NCBI GenBank assembly: GCA_012845835.1
Contig: JABAKD010000001.1
Span: 6,808,476-6,872,475 of the forward strand
DNA: 64,000 bases
Source: Undaria pinnatifida
Lineage: Eukaryota > Sar > Phaeophyceae > Laminariales > Alariaceae
Reading direction: 5' to 3'
Both the position numbers and the translations under genes were made by a program. Below are positions 44,056 through 53,453 of this stretch, piece by piece. The notes beneath the pieces are model-generated. The model saw only the letters and a list, made by a program, of their open reading frames with translations. It did no database searches and was not told where the DNA came from. Within the stretch, counting starts at the first letter, position 1, and every line of letters starts with the position of its first letter.

Positions 44056-44582
44056 TGATTCTACGATAACCCAACCCAAGAACCGGTGATTTCCTTCAAC
44101 GCACAGTTCAGGGCTGCTCTGCAGGAGGAACATGCTATGAAAAAAATGTCTTCATATATATGTTTTCATATATATTTTTAAAAATGAAAATACACTCCAG
44201 CTGTGAGATCGAAGATTTCGTCTAAACCCATCTTTGCAAGCTGTGTGTGATACTCCGATCGCGCGTATTACGAGTTGTGTGTCCTCATTAAGGATATAGG
44301 TCGGCGACTCCCCTTACAACTACAGTGTAGCTATCAGGGTCAACAGGGTGGTTTTAGTCAGTCTGTGCGCGGAAACTATAAAACCCGTTTCTGAGGGGGA
44401 CGAAATCTGACAGCTGTGGAGATATATGTATTATTGCTCTTGCACAGGACTACTCATATATGCTATGGAAACATGATGTCGCGGTGACAAGGGGCACCGT
44501 ATTTCAGGAAGAGGTACGGCCGGGATCTGGTTTCAAAACCGGCGATTTGATACTTGTAGAAAGGTTAGTGGGGCTACCATGG
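44056..44582 (+). mobile_element. MITE family B, copy 3, split by Rep-E
   Basis: The left part (44056-44160) starts GATTCTACGATAACCCAACC and contains TTTCCTTCAACGCAC. The right part (about 44430-44582) has GAGGTACGGCCGGGATCTGG and TTTCAAAACCGGCGATTTG and ends GGGGCTACC. The intervening sequence is a Rep-E copy. Confidence 0.8.
44175..44420 (+). repeat. Rep-E copy inserted in a family-B MITE
   Basis: Nearly consensus copy from AAAATACACTCCAGCTGTGAG to CTGACAGCTGTGGA. Its ends carry CAGCTGT-GAGAT and, inverted, CAGCTGTCAGAT, which may be short terminal inverted repeats. Confidence 0.9.
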
Positions 44583-44747
44583 AAGGTCTCTCCGGAAATA
44601 CTTGCTAGATCACACGGACCGGACGGATCCCGACGGGTCCCACCCTGCTACCCCACCCAGATCTCCACGGAAATATCTTGGACATCAAGTGGGATCGGTG
44701 ATCTGCCCGGCGTATGCATATATTGCTTGTGCCAAAGTAAGTGCTGT

Positions 44748-44905
44748 TTTCGGTGAGGTGATGAGCCTCTTCAGACCAACAGCCCGAGAAAAGACTAGGC
44801 ATACACATTTTCTCCGAAGAATTATGTTTTCGGTGAATTTTTCAGCCTCTTCAGGCTAACAGAGCCCGAGAAAAGACTACTAGGAGGCGAAAACACTCGA
44901 GTTGA
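44748..44905 (+). repeat. Tandem duplication, period about 79 bp
   Basis: GTTTTCGGTGA, CAGCCTCTTCAG and CCGAGAAAAGACTA occur twice (near 44749 and 44828). The remainder of 44583-45084 shows short GGCGAAA-ACTACT degenerate repeats and no gene. Confidence 0.8.
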
Positions 44906-45084
44906 AAATACTAGAGGCGAAAGGACTACGTAGGTGAGAAGGCTATTACTAGGTGAAGAGACCACTACTATTAATATTGTGTGGGGGAGATAATACTATT
45001 ATTATTAGCGCTACACGTTTTCCGCGATGTTGCATGCGTCACGCTTTAAATGTTACCCCTTGACCCTACCGCAGAGGGAATTGT

Positions 45085-45165
45085 AGTATCATCGTATTAA
45101 TAGTATCATTGTAGTATCGGTGTAGTATAATTGTAGTGCCTTTGTATGTAGTATCATACTCCCAT
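45085..45165 (+). repeat. GTAGTATCATT minisatellite
   Basis: About seven degenerate units of 10-12 bp built on GTAGTATCAT. Confidence 0.85.
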
Positions 45166-45217
45166 TTTCACGACCGGGTTATTACGACTCCCACGACTGA
45201 CTCTCTTTGCTAACGAC

Positions 45218-45492
45218 AAGTGCTACGATAGAGGTGCACCAACCATTTCTTTTTCTGAGGTTCCTCAATTTAGGAGCTTAAGACCTTTCCCTAAAACTGA
45301 TTTGGAAAAAAGGAAACCTGTTATGATACCGGATGATAAATCTCATTGCCTAGGTACACAACGAGAATCAGGCGAGAACCAGGCGAAATAAACGGCCTAC
45401 TAATAGTACCGACGACCGATTTTGGGTTAAGGAGCCCCGTCATTCAGAGAATATTTACGCCAAAAGTGCTACCGCTATCTTAGCCCGTGTCT
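45218..45492 (+). mobile_element. MITE family A, copy 6
   Basis: AAGTGCTACGATAGAGGTGC start, complete internal blocks, and GCTACCGCTATCTTAGCCCGTG end. A fragment resembling the family-C interior (GATTCACGTTGCAACGGC) follows at about 45568. Confidence 0.85.
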
Positions 45493-45619
45493 GTCTAACT
45501 TCAACACCGAAACCCTTTAGAGGCGCGATGCTTTAGGCAGGGTAGGTTACCATTCCAGTAGTGCGGATTCACGTTGCAACGGCAAAAATATCACAGCACG
45601 AAATCTAAAGACCGCAAAA

Positions 45620-45870
45620 GAGTTATTCCACGGTAGGGGTTGCAGCATCAGTCCCTGAGCTCCTCACATGAGGACCTCAATATCTCACTCGATGAATGAC
45701 TTCGAAGGCATTCGTTCGCAAAACCCGACCAAACTTTTATGTTTTAGTCCAAAATATAATGTACTCGTGAAAATACTTCATTGGCCGGCAGTTCCTCACA
45801 TGAGGAACTCAAGCGCCCCGGGACGTTTTGGGGCAATCATACAACTGCAACCCCTACCGTGGGGTGACTC
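45620..45870 (+). mobile_element. MITE family D, copy 1
   Basis: About 250 bp with 26-bp inverted ends: GAGTTATTCCACGGTAGGGG at the left and, inverted, GAGTCACCCCACGGTAGGGG at the right, both continuing TTGCAG. Inside each end lies a CTCACATGAG palindrome (in CTCCTCACATGAGGAC). No coding capacity. Confidence 0.9.
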
Positions 45871-46399
45871 AAAAGAAATATGGGGAGGTCACTCGCGCGA
45901 ACAACCCTGAGGCATTGAGTGACTCCTCCCACTCTAGGGGTGCAGAATATTCCAAGAACGTTCTGAGCTCCACTGACGTGAGGAGGTGAGCTCGATGTCT
46001 TGGATCACCCTTCCACACGACTTCGTTCACAGTCGTTCGCCGCGCAACCCGGCTAACATTTCTTTGCGCTATCAACAGTCCCAAAAATAATAAGCGCGTA
46101 AAATCATCATTCATCATGCTAGCCGAACCTTTACGACACACTCGAGGAGCTCAACCGGCCAGAGACATGTTGAGAAACGCTTGGCCAAACAAGAGCAACC
46201 CCCCAGTACTGTGGGTTGCTGTGGGATGCCTCTACTGCGAAAATATGATCCAAAAGCGTAACCCTCCTGTCGCCAGCTTGGTCCGTGGACGACCAAGGCC
46301 ACGGCATTGTAGTATCATACACCCAATTTTTACTACTGGGCTTGAGCTAACGTGTCGTACTAGCTGGGCTACAACGGTCGCACCGCTCCATGCTCCTCC

Positions 46400-46967
46400 G
46401 ATGCCTTGGATGGAGGAAACGAAGCGCGAAGACCACACCCTGTCGCACGCCGACGCGCTTGCCGAGACAGCTTCCGAGAGCATAGATGCGATAGTGCGCA
46501 AACGGAGGGTATTGTTTGCGGGACTCGTAGCACGCATGGGAGAGGAGCGTCTGCCACAGAGGGTGATGTTTGGGGAGTTTGTTGGGGGTAAGGGCTCCTC
46601 AGGAGGGAAAGGGAAAGACTGAATGGATTATCTGAAGGAGGATTTGTTGGTCTTTAGAATGACATTCGAAGGATGGCGAAAGTCTGCTCAAAAGGCTGGC
46701 AGATGGTTTCGACGAGTAGAGGAGGGAACCGAGTTGTTCATGCGGAATTGGCATGAAACAGAGAGACGCAAAGCTGCAGAGCGACACGCAAAGGCTGCGG
46801 CAGCGCCATCCACCGTCGGCATCTCTAAACGGCCGGGGGGAGGGGGAAGGGGGAGGGGGGGAGGGGGGAACGGGGGGTGCGTCATGCTCGAAAGACTGAA
46901 GTCTGGGTTTGGTCTTCATCGTCTTGAAAGTTTTGGGCCTTTTAATGGCCGTCACAAGATAGCGTAA
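46400..46967 (+). pseudogene. LINE ORF2 C-terminal end with one nonsense codon
   Basis: Frame 46116-46622 and frame 46623-46967 are the same frame, separated only by TGA at 46620-46622. From about 46434 the protein reads HTLSHADALAETASESI, then VRKRRVLFAGLVARM, then RVMFGEF, then GG-rich sequence. This is the pattern of the segment C-terminal to the reverse transcriptase of non-LTR retrotransposons in algae and oomycetes. Relatives have a Trp where the TGA lies (from memory), so TGG to TGA would explain it. After the stop come WRKSAQKAGRWFRRVEEG, a Lys/Arg/Glu-rich part and a Gly-rich tail. Reverse transcriptase and endonuclease domains are absent: the copy is 5'-truncated, as LINEs usually are. 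Sequence upstream of 46400 in the frame is not recognised. The gene lies opposite to the sulfotransferase-like exons, within their putative intron. Confidence 0.75.
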
Positions 46968-47579
46968 GACCGCCCTGACTTCTACGCCATGCTGCGTTCT
47001 CTCCCCAGTGCCATTGATGATTCACTTTATACCCTCAATAAGCCCAATGCCATCTTTAGCAAGTTCCTAGGGTCTGCTAGTATGACATTTTTCTGTTCTT
47101 CCTCTTTTCCTTTCCTTGCTTCCTCTTCTTGTCTTGTCTTTTCTTGCTTTTCTTGTCTTTTTCTTTTCTTCCCTTTCTTTTTTTGTTTTGTTTTTTGTTT
47201 CGCTTTCTTCTCTTTTAATTCCTTTCCTTCATAATATTTTCTTTTCTGTGTTTCTTTTCTCCAATTCACTTGCGTCTGTCGTGCGTATGCGTAGCGATGG
47301 ATACTACGTGAAATATATACGTGGTAGTCTTTCTTGGGTGGCAAGCGGTATAGTGGGTTTCTCCAGGCGTGAGTGATGAGACGTATGCACCGGTATGGAC
47401 CTGGCACATCGTAGACTGACTCCCGATTTCACTCATATATGTTTCTGGTGGAGGCATGAATTGCGTCAGCTGTGATATATGCGTGTACCACCTTGGGTTT
47501 TGTTTGTGTTTTTTCCTGGGGTATTCCTCAGCTCCAGAGTGACTGGAGCCTGTCCTGTGACCACGGACTTAATCATGCG
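46968..47579 (+). other. T-rich low-complexity stretch, no gene
   Basis: 47090-47240 is a TTTCTTGTCTTTTC-type pyrimidine tract. The start of the region may be the LINE 3' end. Nothing else is recognised. Confidence 0.5.
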
Positions 47580-47832
47580 AGTTAATGTGAGAGCAACAAC
47601 AACAAGTAGCGCGAGTGAACCAGTACCTCACGGAAAAAAAGAATTTTGGCGGAATTTTTTGGCGCAGCGTAGGTTACCATATTCCATTTTGGATTGCTAT
47701 CGTCTTAACATTGCTGTGTAAAACATCAATAAAACTCAAGAACGCAAAGCAACAGAGGGGCTGCTCGCGCGAGTGACCCCGAAGGCACTGAAAAAAAAGC
47801 CCTAAAAGCCTCCCCTGCTGTAGGCTGGGTCT
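47580..47832 (-). mobile_element. MITE family C, copy 5
   Basis: On the minus strand it starts GACCCAGCCTACAGCAGGGG and contains GTCACTCGCGCGAGCAGCC, CTACGCTGCGCCAAAAAAT and GAGGTACTGGTTCACTCGCG. Confidence 0.8.
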
Positions 47833-47859
47833 AAAGGTGACCATGACCATATCATTACT

Positions 47860-48335
47860 TAGGCTCCTCACTTAAGGATGGTGGGTACCTTTCTTAACCC
47901 ACCAGAGCTGATTTCGAGAACGTCAAGGTTCTCTCCGATTTTCGGCAATATATCATGTCGTAAGCGCATACAATATATTTTTTTGTAAAAAATATAATAC
48001 CGAACGAAACGAAATTCCGCGATTTCGGGTTGGGGAGCCCCGTCGTTGATACGAGCTACACGGTAGTGGTAACATTAATCAGCATTTATTTTCCCCTTCT
48101 GAGGGCAGGGACCAGTGGCTTGAGGAGCTCCATACACCTCACCCTAAACTCGTTTTAGGTAAACTGAACGTGCAACACGGTTAATAGATCCATGGGTTAG
48201 GCATACAAAAATAAACATTGGATGGGGGAAAAAAAAAATAACATGGCCTTCCGGACGACGATTTTGGACTAAGGAACCCAGTAGTTCAGGAAACAAAAAG
48301 GGCCAATAAGAGTTGCTACTTCTAACGTAACAAGC
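47860..48335 (+). repeat. Two diverged MITE-A copies
   Basis: Family-A tails TCGGGTTGGGGAGCCCCGTCGTT (48025) and CGACGATTTTGGACTAAGGAACC (48256), each followed by a TACTTCTAACG- or TACACGGTAG-like end. Left parts are hard to place. Confidence 0.55.
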
Positions 48336-48509
48336 GTCCAGTCAGTAACTGTTTCAAGCAAAACACGTTATTTTCGTATGTGGCACGCAGTGCAAACATG
48401 CGCTCACCTCCATTTTGGTGAGGGCTTCCCTTCCCATCTCCGTATCCATCCCGTGCGGCTTTTCCTTTACCTATGTAGTATTAATACAGCGCACACGTAA
48501 ACAACGATT

Positions 48510-48760
48510 GGTTGAGGATCGCCGCTTTTTCCCTGGCAGGTTGTTGGCTTGATCGAGAATCTCTCTGTACCCTACCCGAAAACCTATATTGATATACAGT
48601 AGTAACCCAATGAACGATGCCATGGCCTAGGTAGTGCATTCGACTGAAAAGTATGTTGCATTGTGTTCGTAATTCCGACGATTTTTTGTGAAGGATCCCT
48701 GTCACTTTGGAAATGTTTTCAGCGATACATATAGTAGTGCTATTTTACGGGGAAGCATTT
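48510..48760 (+). repeat. Diverged MITE-A copy
   Basis: CATGGCCTAGGTAGTGCATTC, TTCCGACGATTTTTTGTGAAGG and CCCTGTCACTTTGGAAATG keep the family order. The ends are poor. 48761-49735 holds no clear feature beyond short AT-rich stretches; a weak FVELTADV-like peptide on the minus strand at about 49150-49185 resembles one near 43505. Confidence 0.5.
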
Positions 48761-49735
48761 CATAGTAATCAGGACCAAAACGAAGGTAGTAAAAGCTGGG
48801 GAATTTATAGGTTTTGGTCTGTACCGTGGGTCCTGATTACTGCTGTGGTCCTCCGTACATAGTATACCTATAGTCTATAGTAGCACGAGTCAGAAGTACA
48901 CCAACCCAGTGCACCCGGGTGTATCGCAGGAGCACAAACGCGGGGATGAGGAGGTTCCCACATTATTAATGATCTACGTCATTCGGGTCAAACATATCCC
49001 TGGCGTAGATTATCTGCATGGCCGATCTGATCGGCCTATATAGATCATGTTGCCTGGCTGGAAACCGCATCAATCAGCTGCATGATCTAGCAAAATACTA
49101 TGTATGTTATAAAAATATGTCAAGGACGTCAGCCGTGAGTTCGACGAATTTCAGGTCAATACTCATACCATTTTGCCTCGATAGCGTCTTCACTACAGAA
49201 CACAGATCCTGCGCAACACATCATATATTATATACAGTGGTGAACCTATCATAAGACCACATTATGTTGAGAACCGTATGACCCAAAGATTGGAACAACT
49301 AGGGCTGTGGGATGGCTCATTGGCTCATTGTCTAGACTGTGATATGCACGAGTGCGGAGCGCAAGAGTGCAATCGGAGGAGCAAAAGCGACATAAAAACA
49401 TTCATTGTTTAGATTGTGCCTCTGGCGCTACGGACGCTTGCTGTGAATGTTTTTGGCCAATGGCAGGAAAAGTTTGTAGTACATGATGTGTGTTCTGTTT
49501 CAACCTTCACCATACCGATGTTTTTTGCGAAAGACTCTAAAAAATATCGTTGGAGAGTGTACGAGGGTGGTGTAGTCGAGTAAGGGAGTAAGGGCAAGCG
49601 GCGAACAAGAAGGCGTAGGGTTCGCGACGATCGCCAGCACCAGCGGCCGATGCACGGCCGATACACGGTATGCAGTGAAAACAGCGGTGTTAGCCGTCGA
49701 GATTGCCCTCTACCGTAGCGGTCGTCCTCACTCAC

Positions 49736-49939
49736 CTGAAATTCCGGTTCACATAGCTCGAACTTTTCATTGCAATATATCCCGAACATCATTTCCACGT
49801 AGTCCATGTACCCCCATTTCGTTTTCACGGCGAAGTCGACCAGCCGATCCGTAACGGGCTCCGGGTATTCATGATTCCCACAAAACTGCCACGACATGTA
49901 CGCGATAAGGAAGCCGTTAGAAGAACCAAAAAAAAGCAC
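49736..49939 (-). CDS. Probable upstream exon of the sulfotransferase-like gene
   Basis: The minus-strand frame reads SNGFLIAYMSWQFCGNHEYP, then VTDRLVDFA, then MMFGIYCNEKF and CEPEFQ. It ends at a strong donor, CAG|GTGAGTGAGG (GT at 49735-49734), in phase 0. Composition and an even spread of residue types suggest real coding, unlike the low-complexity frames elsewhere. The open frame continues past the donor but changes to Arg/Ser/Leu-rich sequence, so it should be cut there. The next compatible exon on the strand is 42745-43020 (phase 0), which would need a 6.7-kb intron filled with transposons. No acceptor is evident upstream; an ATG occurs at residue 15 of the frame. Function is assigned only through that link. 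Confidence 0.5.
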
Positions 49940-50246
49940 AGCACACGACCCTCACAATTGTCAAGAAGGATGGCCGCATCCTACGGTGGTGGAGGTGCGA
50001 TACGTTCTTCTGGGGAGCTCCTGACTTGATACCCTACTCTATACCTCTATCAAGAACGATTTTGGCGGGAACACAAACAGCGCTCCCTGATGAATGTGGT
50101 CGCAGTTTCTTACAAAACAAATGGACGAAGAACAAAAATCCCCCTCAAACCACGAATAGACACAGCACAAAGAAAAAACGCGAAACGAAAACTGACATTC
50201 CAGGAAAGACTGAGTTAAGGCGTCCCGTTTATTTTTTTTTCCGAAA

Positions 50247-50515
50247 CGGACGCATGCTACGGTAGGGGTGTTGAGGTATACCCCTTTTTGGCTGAAATAG
50301 TTTCTGAATGACGGGGCTTCCTTAACCTCACATACGAGGCGGACATAATATATAATGTTTCCGCGAATCTCGTTGAATCCGCAGGCCATGGGATCTGTTT
50401 ATTCGGTAGCCGTTATGTTTTTTCTTAAAACCAGTTTCGTTTTGGGAAAGGTCTCAAGCTATTAGATCGAGGACCCTCATAAAAACCGCGGTGCAGCCCT
50501 AGGCTACGGTAAAGG
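50247..50515 (-). mobile_element. MITE family A, copy 9
   Basis: Minus-strand copy: GACGCATGCTACGGTAGGGG end at 50247 and AGTTTCTGAATGACGGGGCTTCC follow the family tail. The other end is GGCTACGGTAAAGGG near 50500. Confidence 0.75.
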
Positions 50516-50534
50516 GGGTACCCCCGTTTTTCAC

Positions 50535-50815
50535 CACCGGGTCTAAGGCAGTGACTAGTCGCACCAGTGACTCTGTACCTCACTTGACGACACGACTTTA
50601 CACGATATGCTTGGCGCTGACGATATGTATGATTGGCGCGCAGCGTGGGTAACTGTTGCAATGCAGATTCATGTCGCTAGATTAAAAAGCACCCCAAGCC
50701 TTAAGATGGCAAAGGAACAGGGGGTATGTCACTCACGCGAGTGACTCGGGGCCACTGAAAACCAACGCCTGAACCCCCCCCCCCCCCCCCTGTGGTAGGT
50801 TTGGTCTGCACCTCG
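50535..50815 (-). mobile_element. MITE family C, copy 6
   Basis: Minus strand: CCTACCACAGGGGGG end, GAGTCACTCGCGTGAGTGAC, CCTGTTCCTTTGCC, CCCACGCTGCGCGCCAATC and GAGGTACAGAGTCACTGGTG, in the family order. Confidence 0.8.
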
Positions 50816-51214
50816 ATCGATCATCGTAACACGCGTTAACTGGCTTTGCCGAAGATTGCTGCCTCTACCGTACGTGGCAGTCGCCCATGGAAACGTGTAA
50901 GAAGGCTCATAGTTGAAGGAAAATACATGAATTCGGGTGCAGACAAGGTACGGTCGGGAAGGGTCATTTTTTAGGCCCTATTTTGCACTGGATAGGGGCC
51001 ATGTGCGACGTGACCCCCTTGTTTATTTACGGTCTTAAGCTTTGTATTATTATGTTTTTTTTCTTGTTGAGATGCATTTCGATGCGAATCCGTAATTGAA
51101 TGTCAAGCCACGCCCCGCGCAAATAATCGCACTATGAACGAGGTGCAGCAGTGTCACTAGTAGTGCGAATGGCTCAAAGTAGCTCAACTCGGTAGAAACA
51201 TAAGGAGTACCCGG

Positions 51215-51470
51215 TACTGATTCTACGATAGCCCCCCAAAAAAACAGCGATTTTCTTTAACGCACGTTATATGGCTGCTCGACACAAAGAAGGGTGCAAT
51301 TTAAGAAACGTCTCCGTACATTTTCTTGTTTGCCATAAGGACGATCGAACAATGACGTCGGGGTAGCAAGGGACACCGTTTTTCACGAGGTACGGCCGGG
51401 AGCTGGTTTCAAAACCGGTGATTTCGTTGAAGAAATGTTGGGAGAGGGCTACCGTAAAATGACTCCCTTG
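51215..51470 (+). mobile_element. MITE family B, copy 4
   Basis: Starts ACTGATTCTACGATAGCCCC and ends GGGCTACCGTAAAATG. The internal marks GATTTTCTTTAACGCACG and GGTTTCAAAACCGGTGATTT are intact. It abuts the long direct repeat at 51479. Confidence 0.85.
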
Positions 51471-51478
51471 TTGGTTTA

Positions 51479-51835
51479 TGTGTTGGTTTATGCCTGCGCA
51501 CAAGTCTGATGTATGATCCTTATGAGTGCATAGAATCTACGGAGATGGTAGAGTAGAACTATTGATATGATTGGCGGTCCCAATCTTCAATATGTTCGAG
51601 TAGAGCCCCTTTGGCGCAGTGTATTTGTGCTACTGTTGTTACACAGCCTCCTTTTTTGTTTTCTTCGGGTGTGAATGTTCAGAGTGGCCTCCAGGACTCC
51701 GGTACTTTAATATTTATATACATATATATATTCCATCTTCTTATCTTCTCCTCCGCCTCATGGTCTCTCGTCGGGTACCGAGAGCAATCTCCCCGTGAGC
51801 CACCCTACGCCGGGCATACAGATTGTCGGTTATGC
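51479..51835 (+). repeat. Left long direct repeat (5' LTR-like)
   Basis: Shared blocks with 55138-55503: GCCTGCGCACAAGTCTGATG, GACTCCGGTACTTTAATAT, ATGGTCTCTCGTCGGGTAC, CTACGCCGGGCA and CAGATTGTCG. An internal ATATAC stretch differs in length. Confidence 0.85.
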
Positions 51836-52020
51836 TAGCATGATCGTACGACAAGACAACTTGTGTCTTGGGACGTAGAGTGCTCTGAGGAGCTCGGGGC
51901 GAGCATGATTGTCGACTGCAGCGGCTTTTGCGGAGGCTACGGTAGGAGCCAAAACGCTGGGATGGTTACGCAGTCTCCGAAGACGACAAGGTCGAGACCC
52001 CACGATTGACTGACAAGCGA

Positions 52021-52218
52021 ATGGCTTGGTTTGCTGCATTGCTTATACAGGATTTTGCCAGGACAATCCTCCGTGGAGAGGAGCCAGTCGAGGAATGGAC
52101 AGACGCCCAAGGGAACGCTGCATTCCCGACGCCTCAAGAATTCCTAGAGGGAATTCTCCTAGAGATTGTCGGCCAGTTGAAATGGCAAAGAAGGCATGGA
52201 TTTCATAAACAGCAGTGA
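52021..52218 (+). CDS. Small open frame, 65 residues, unknown
   Basis: From ATG at 52021 (the frame is open from TTG at 52006) it reads MAWFAALLIQDFARTILRGE, then VEEWTD, then FPTPQEFLEGILLEIVGQ, and stops at TGA. Mixed, amphipathic, low in repeats; it looks like genuine coding sequence, but I do not recognise it. It lies inside the LTR-like element, 40 bp upstream of the repeat-protein frame, and could be an exon of the same gene. Confidence 0.4.
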   Translation: MAWFAALLIQDFARTILRGEEPVEEWTDAQGNAAFPTPQEFLEGILLEIVGQLKWQRRHGFHKQQ

Positions 52219-52259
52219 TCTATATCAAACAATGGCTTTAGTGGTAATAGCGTGGACTT

Positions 52260-53450
52260 TTGGAGGAAAAGCGATCGGAGGAAACAAGCGCAAACCAACC
52301 CAAGTCGGGAAGGTTGGAAGAGGACGCTGAATCGGCAGAGCAAGAAACGCCACCGCAACCGCCCGAGCCGCTACCGCCGCAGCCGTCGCTGGCAGCGAAG
52401 CCGCTGGCCCTCCTGTCGCCACCGGAAGAAGTTGGCGGAGATGAGCACGAAGGGGTTTTTGTATGCGAGAACATGGTGGTTGAGGTTGGAGGAGTGATGG
52501 CGTGTGATGGGGAAAAAGGGAATATGGAGTCCATGCAGATGGACAAGGGGAAAGAGCTTCTTCGGCAGCAGCTGCACCAGCAGCAGCCACAACTACCTGG
52601 TGCTGCCGCCCCAACCCCATATCCATTGCCACAGGCACCGCAATCGTCGCAGCAGTCGGTGGAAGCGCAGCAGCTTCCTCGACTGTCGCCACCGCGGGAA
52701 GTTGGCGGAGATGAGAACGAAGGGGTTATTTTATGTAAGAACATGGTGGTTGAGATTGGAGGAGTGATGGCGTGTGATGGGGAAAAAAGGATGATGGAGT
52801 CCATGCAGATGGACAAGGAGAAAGAGCTTCTTCGGCAGCAGCCGCACCAGCAGCAGCCACAACTACCTGGTGCTGCCGCCCCAACCCCATGGCCATTGCT
52901 ACAGGCACCGCAATCGTCGCAGCAGTCGGTGGAAGCGCAGCAGCTTCCGCTGCTGTCGCCACCGCAGAAAGTTGGCGGAGATGAGCACGAAGGGGCGATG
53001 GTATCTGAGAACATGGTGGTTGAGATTAGAGGGGTTGTGGTGGCGTGTGATGGGGGAAAAGGGATGATAGAGATGGACAAGGAGCAAGAGCTGCTTCAGC
53101 AGCAGCCGAACCAGCAGCAGCCACAGCTAGCCGGTGCTGCCGACCCAGACCCGTGGCCATCCCCAATGGCAGCAGGTCTTGTTGATGAGAGCAACAGCGA
53201 TTGGGAGATCGCAAGCCATGATTTTCTGGTTCTTGTTTTGGGAGGCAGAGCAACAGCAGGGTCGTTTGCGTTAGGAAAATGCGCAACGAAGGGAGGCCAG
53301 AGCGATCGCGAGCAGGATGGAAGCAATTGGAAGCGAGAAGGCATTGGCACTGGTTGGTCCTTCAGCATCTACGGGGGTTGGGGGCACGAGACGCCTGGTC
53401 GGCCCCTTACCCGTCCGCCGCGGCGAACACGTGCACGCGAAAAGAGGTGA
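52260..53450 (+). CDS. Open frame with three 90-residue repeats, Gln/Pro-rich
   Basis: 396 codons plus a stop. It opens at TTG and has no upstream ATG: an in-frame TAG lies at 52248-52250, directly at a possible AG acceptor, so it may be an exon. Repeats start at 52413, 52683 and 52953, exactly 270 bp apart. Each reads LSPPxxVGGDExEG, then ENMVVEVGGV, then MDKxKELLRQQ, then HQQQPQLPGAAAPTPxPL, ending QQSVEAQQLP. Hydrophobic patches alternate with Gln/Pro linkers; no transmembrane segment or catalytic motif is visible. The last 110 residues are unique, with SDWEIASHDFLVLVLGG. Differences between units 1 and 2 are mostly amino-acid changing by eye, which suggests recent duplication without strong constraint. 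No family recognised. Confidence 0.5.
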   Translation: MEEKRSEETSANQPKSGRLEEDAESAEQETPPQPPEPLPPQPSLAAKPLALLSPPEEVGGDEHEGVFVCENMVVEVGGVMACDGEKGNMESMQMDKGKELLRQQLHQQQPQLPGAAAPTPYPLPQAPQSSQQSVEAQQLPRLSPPREVGGDENEGVILCKNMVVEIGGVMACDGEKRMMESMQMDKEKELLRQQPHQQQPQLPGAAAPTPWPLLQAPQSSQQSVEAQQLPLLSPPQKVGGDEHEGAMVSENMVVEIRGVVVACDGGKGMIEMDKEQELLQQQPNQQQPQLAGAADPDPWPSPMAAGLVDESNSDWEIASHDFLVLVLGGRATAGSFALGKCATKGGQSDREQDGSNWKREGIGTGWSFSIYGGWGHETPGRPLTRPPRRTRAREKR

Positions 53451-53453
53451 CCC

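Noticed and set aside
49409-49735. C-terminal half of the 176-residue minus frame
   Set aside because: It follows a strong GT donor and changes to Arg/Ser/Leu-rich sequence, so it is read as intron.
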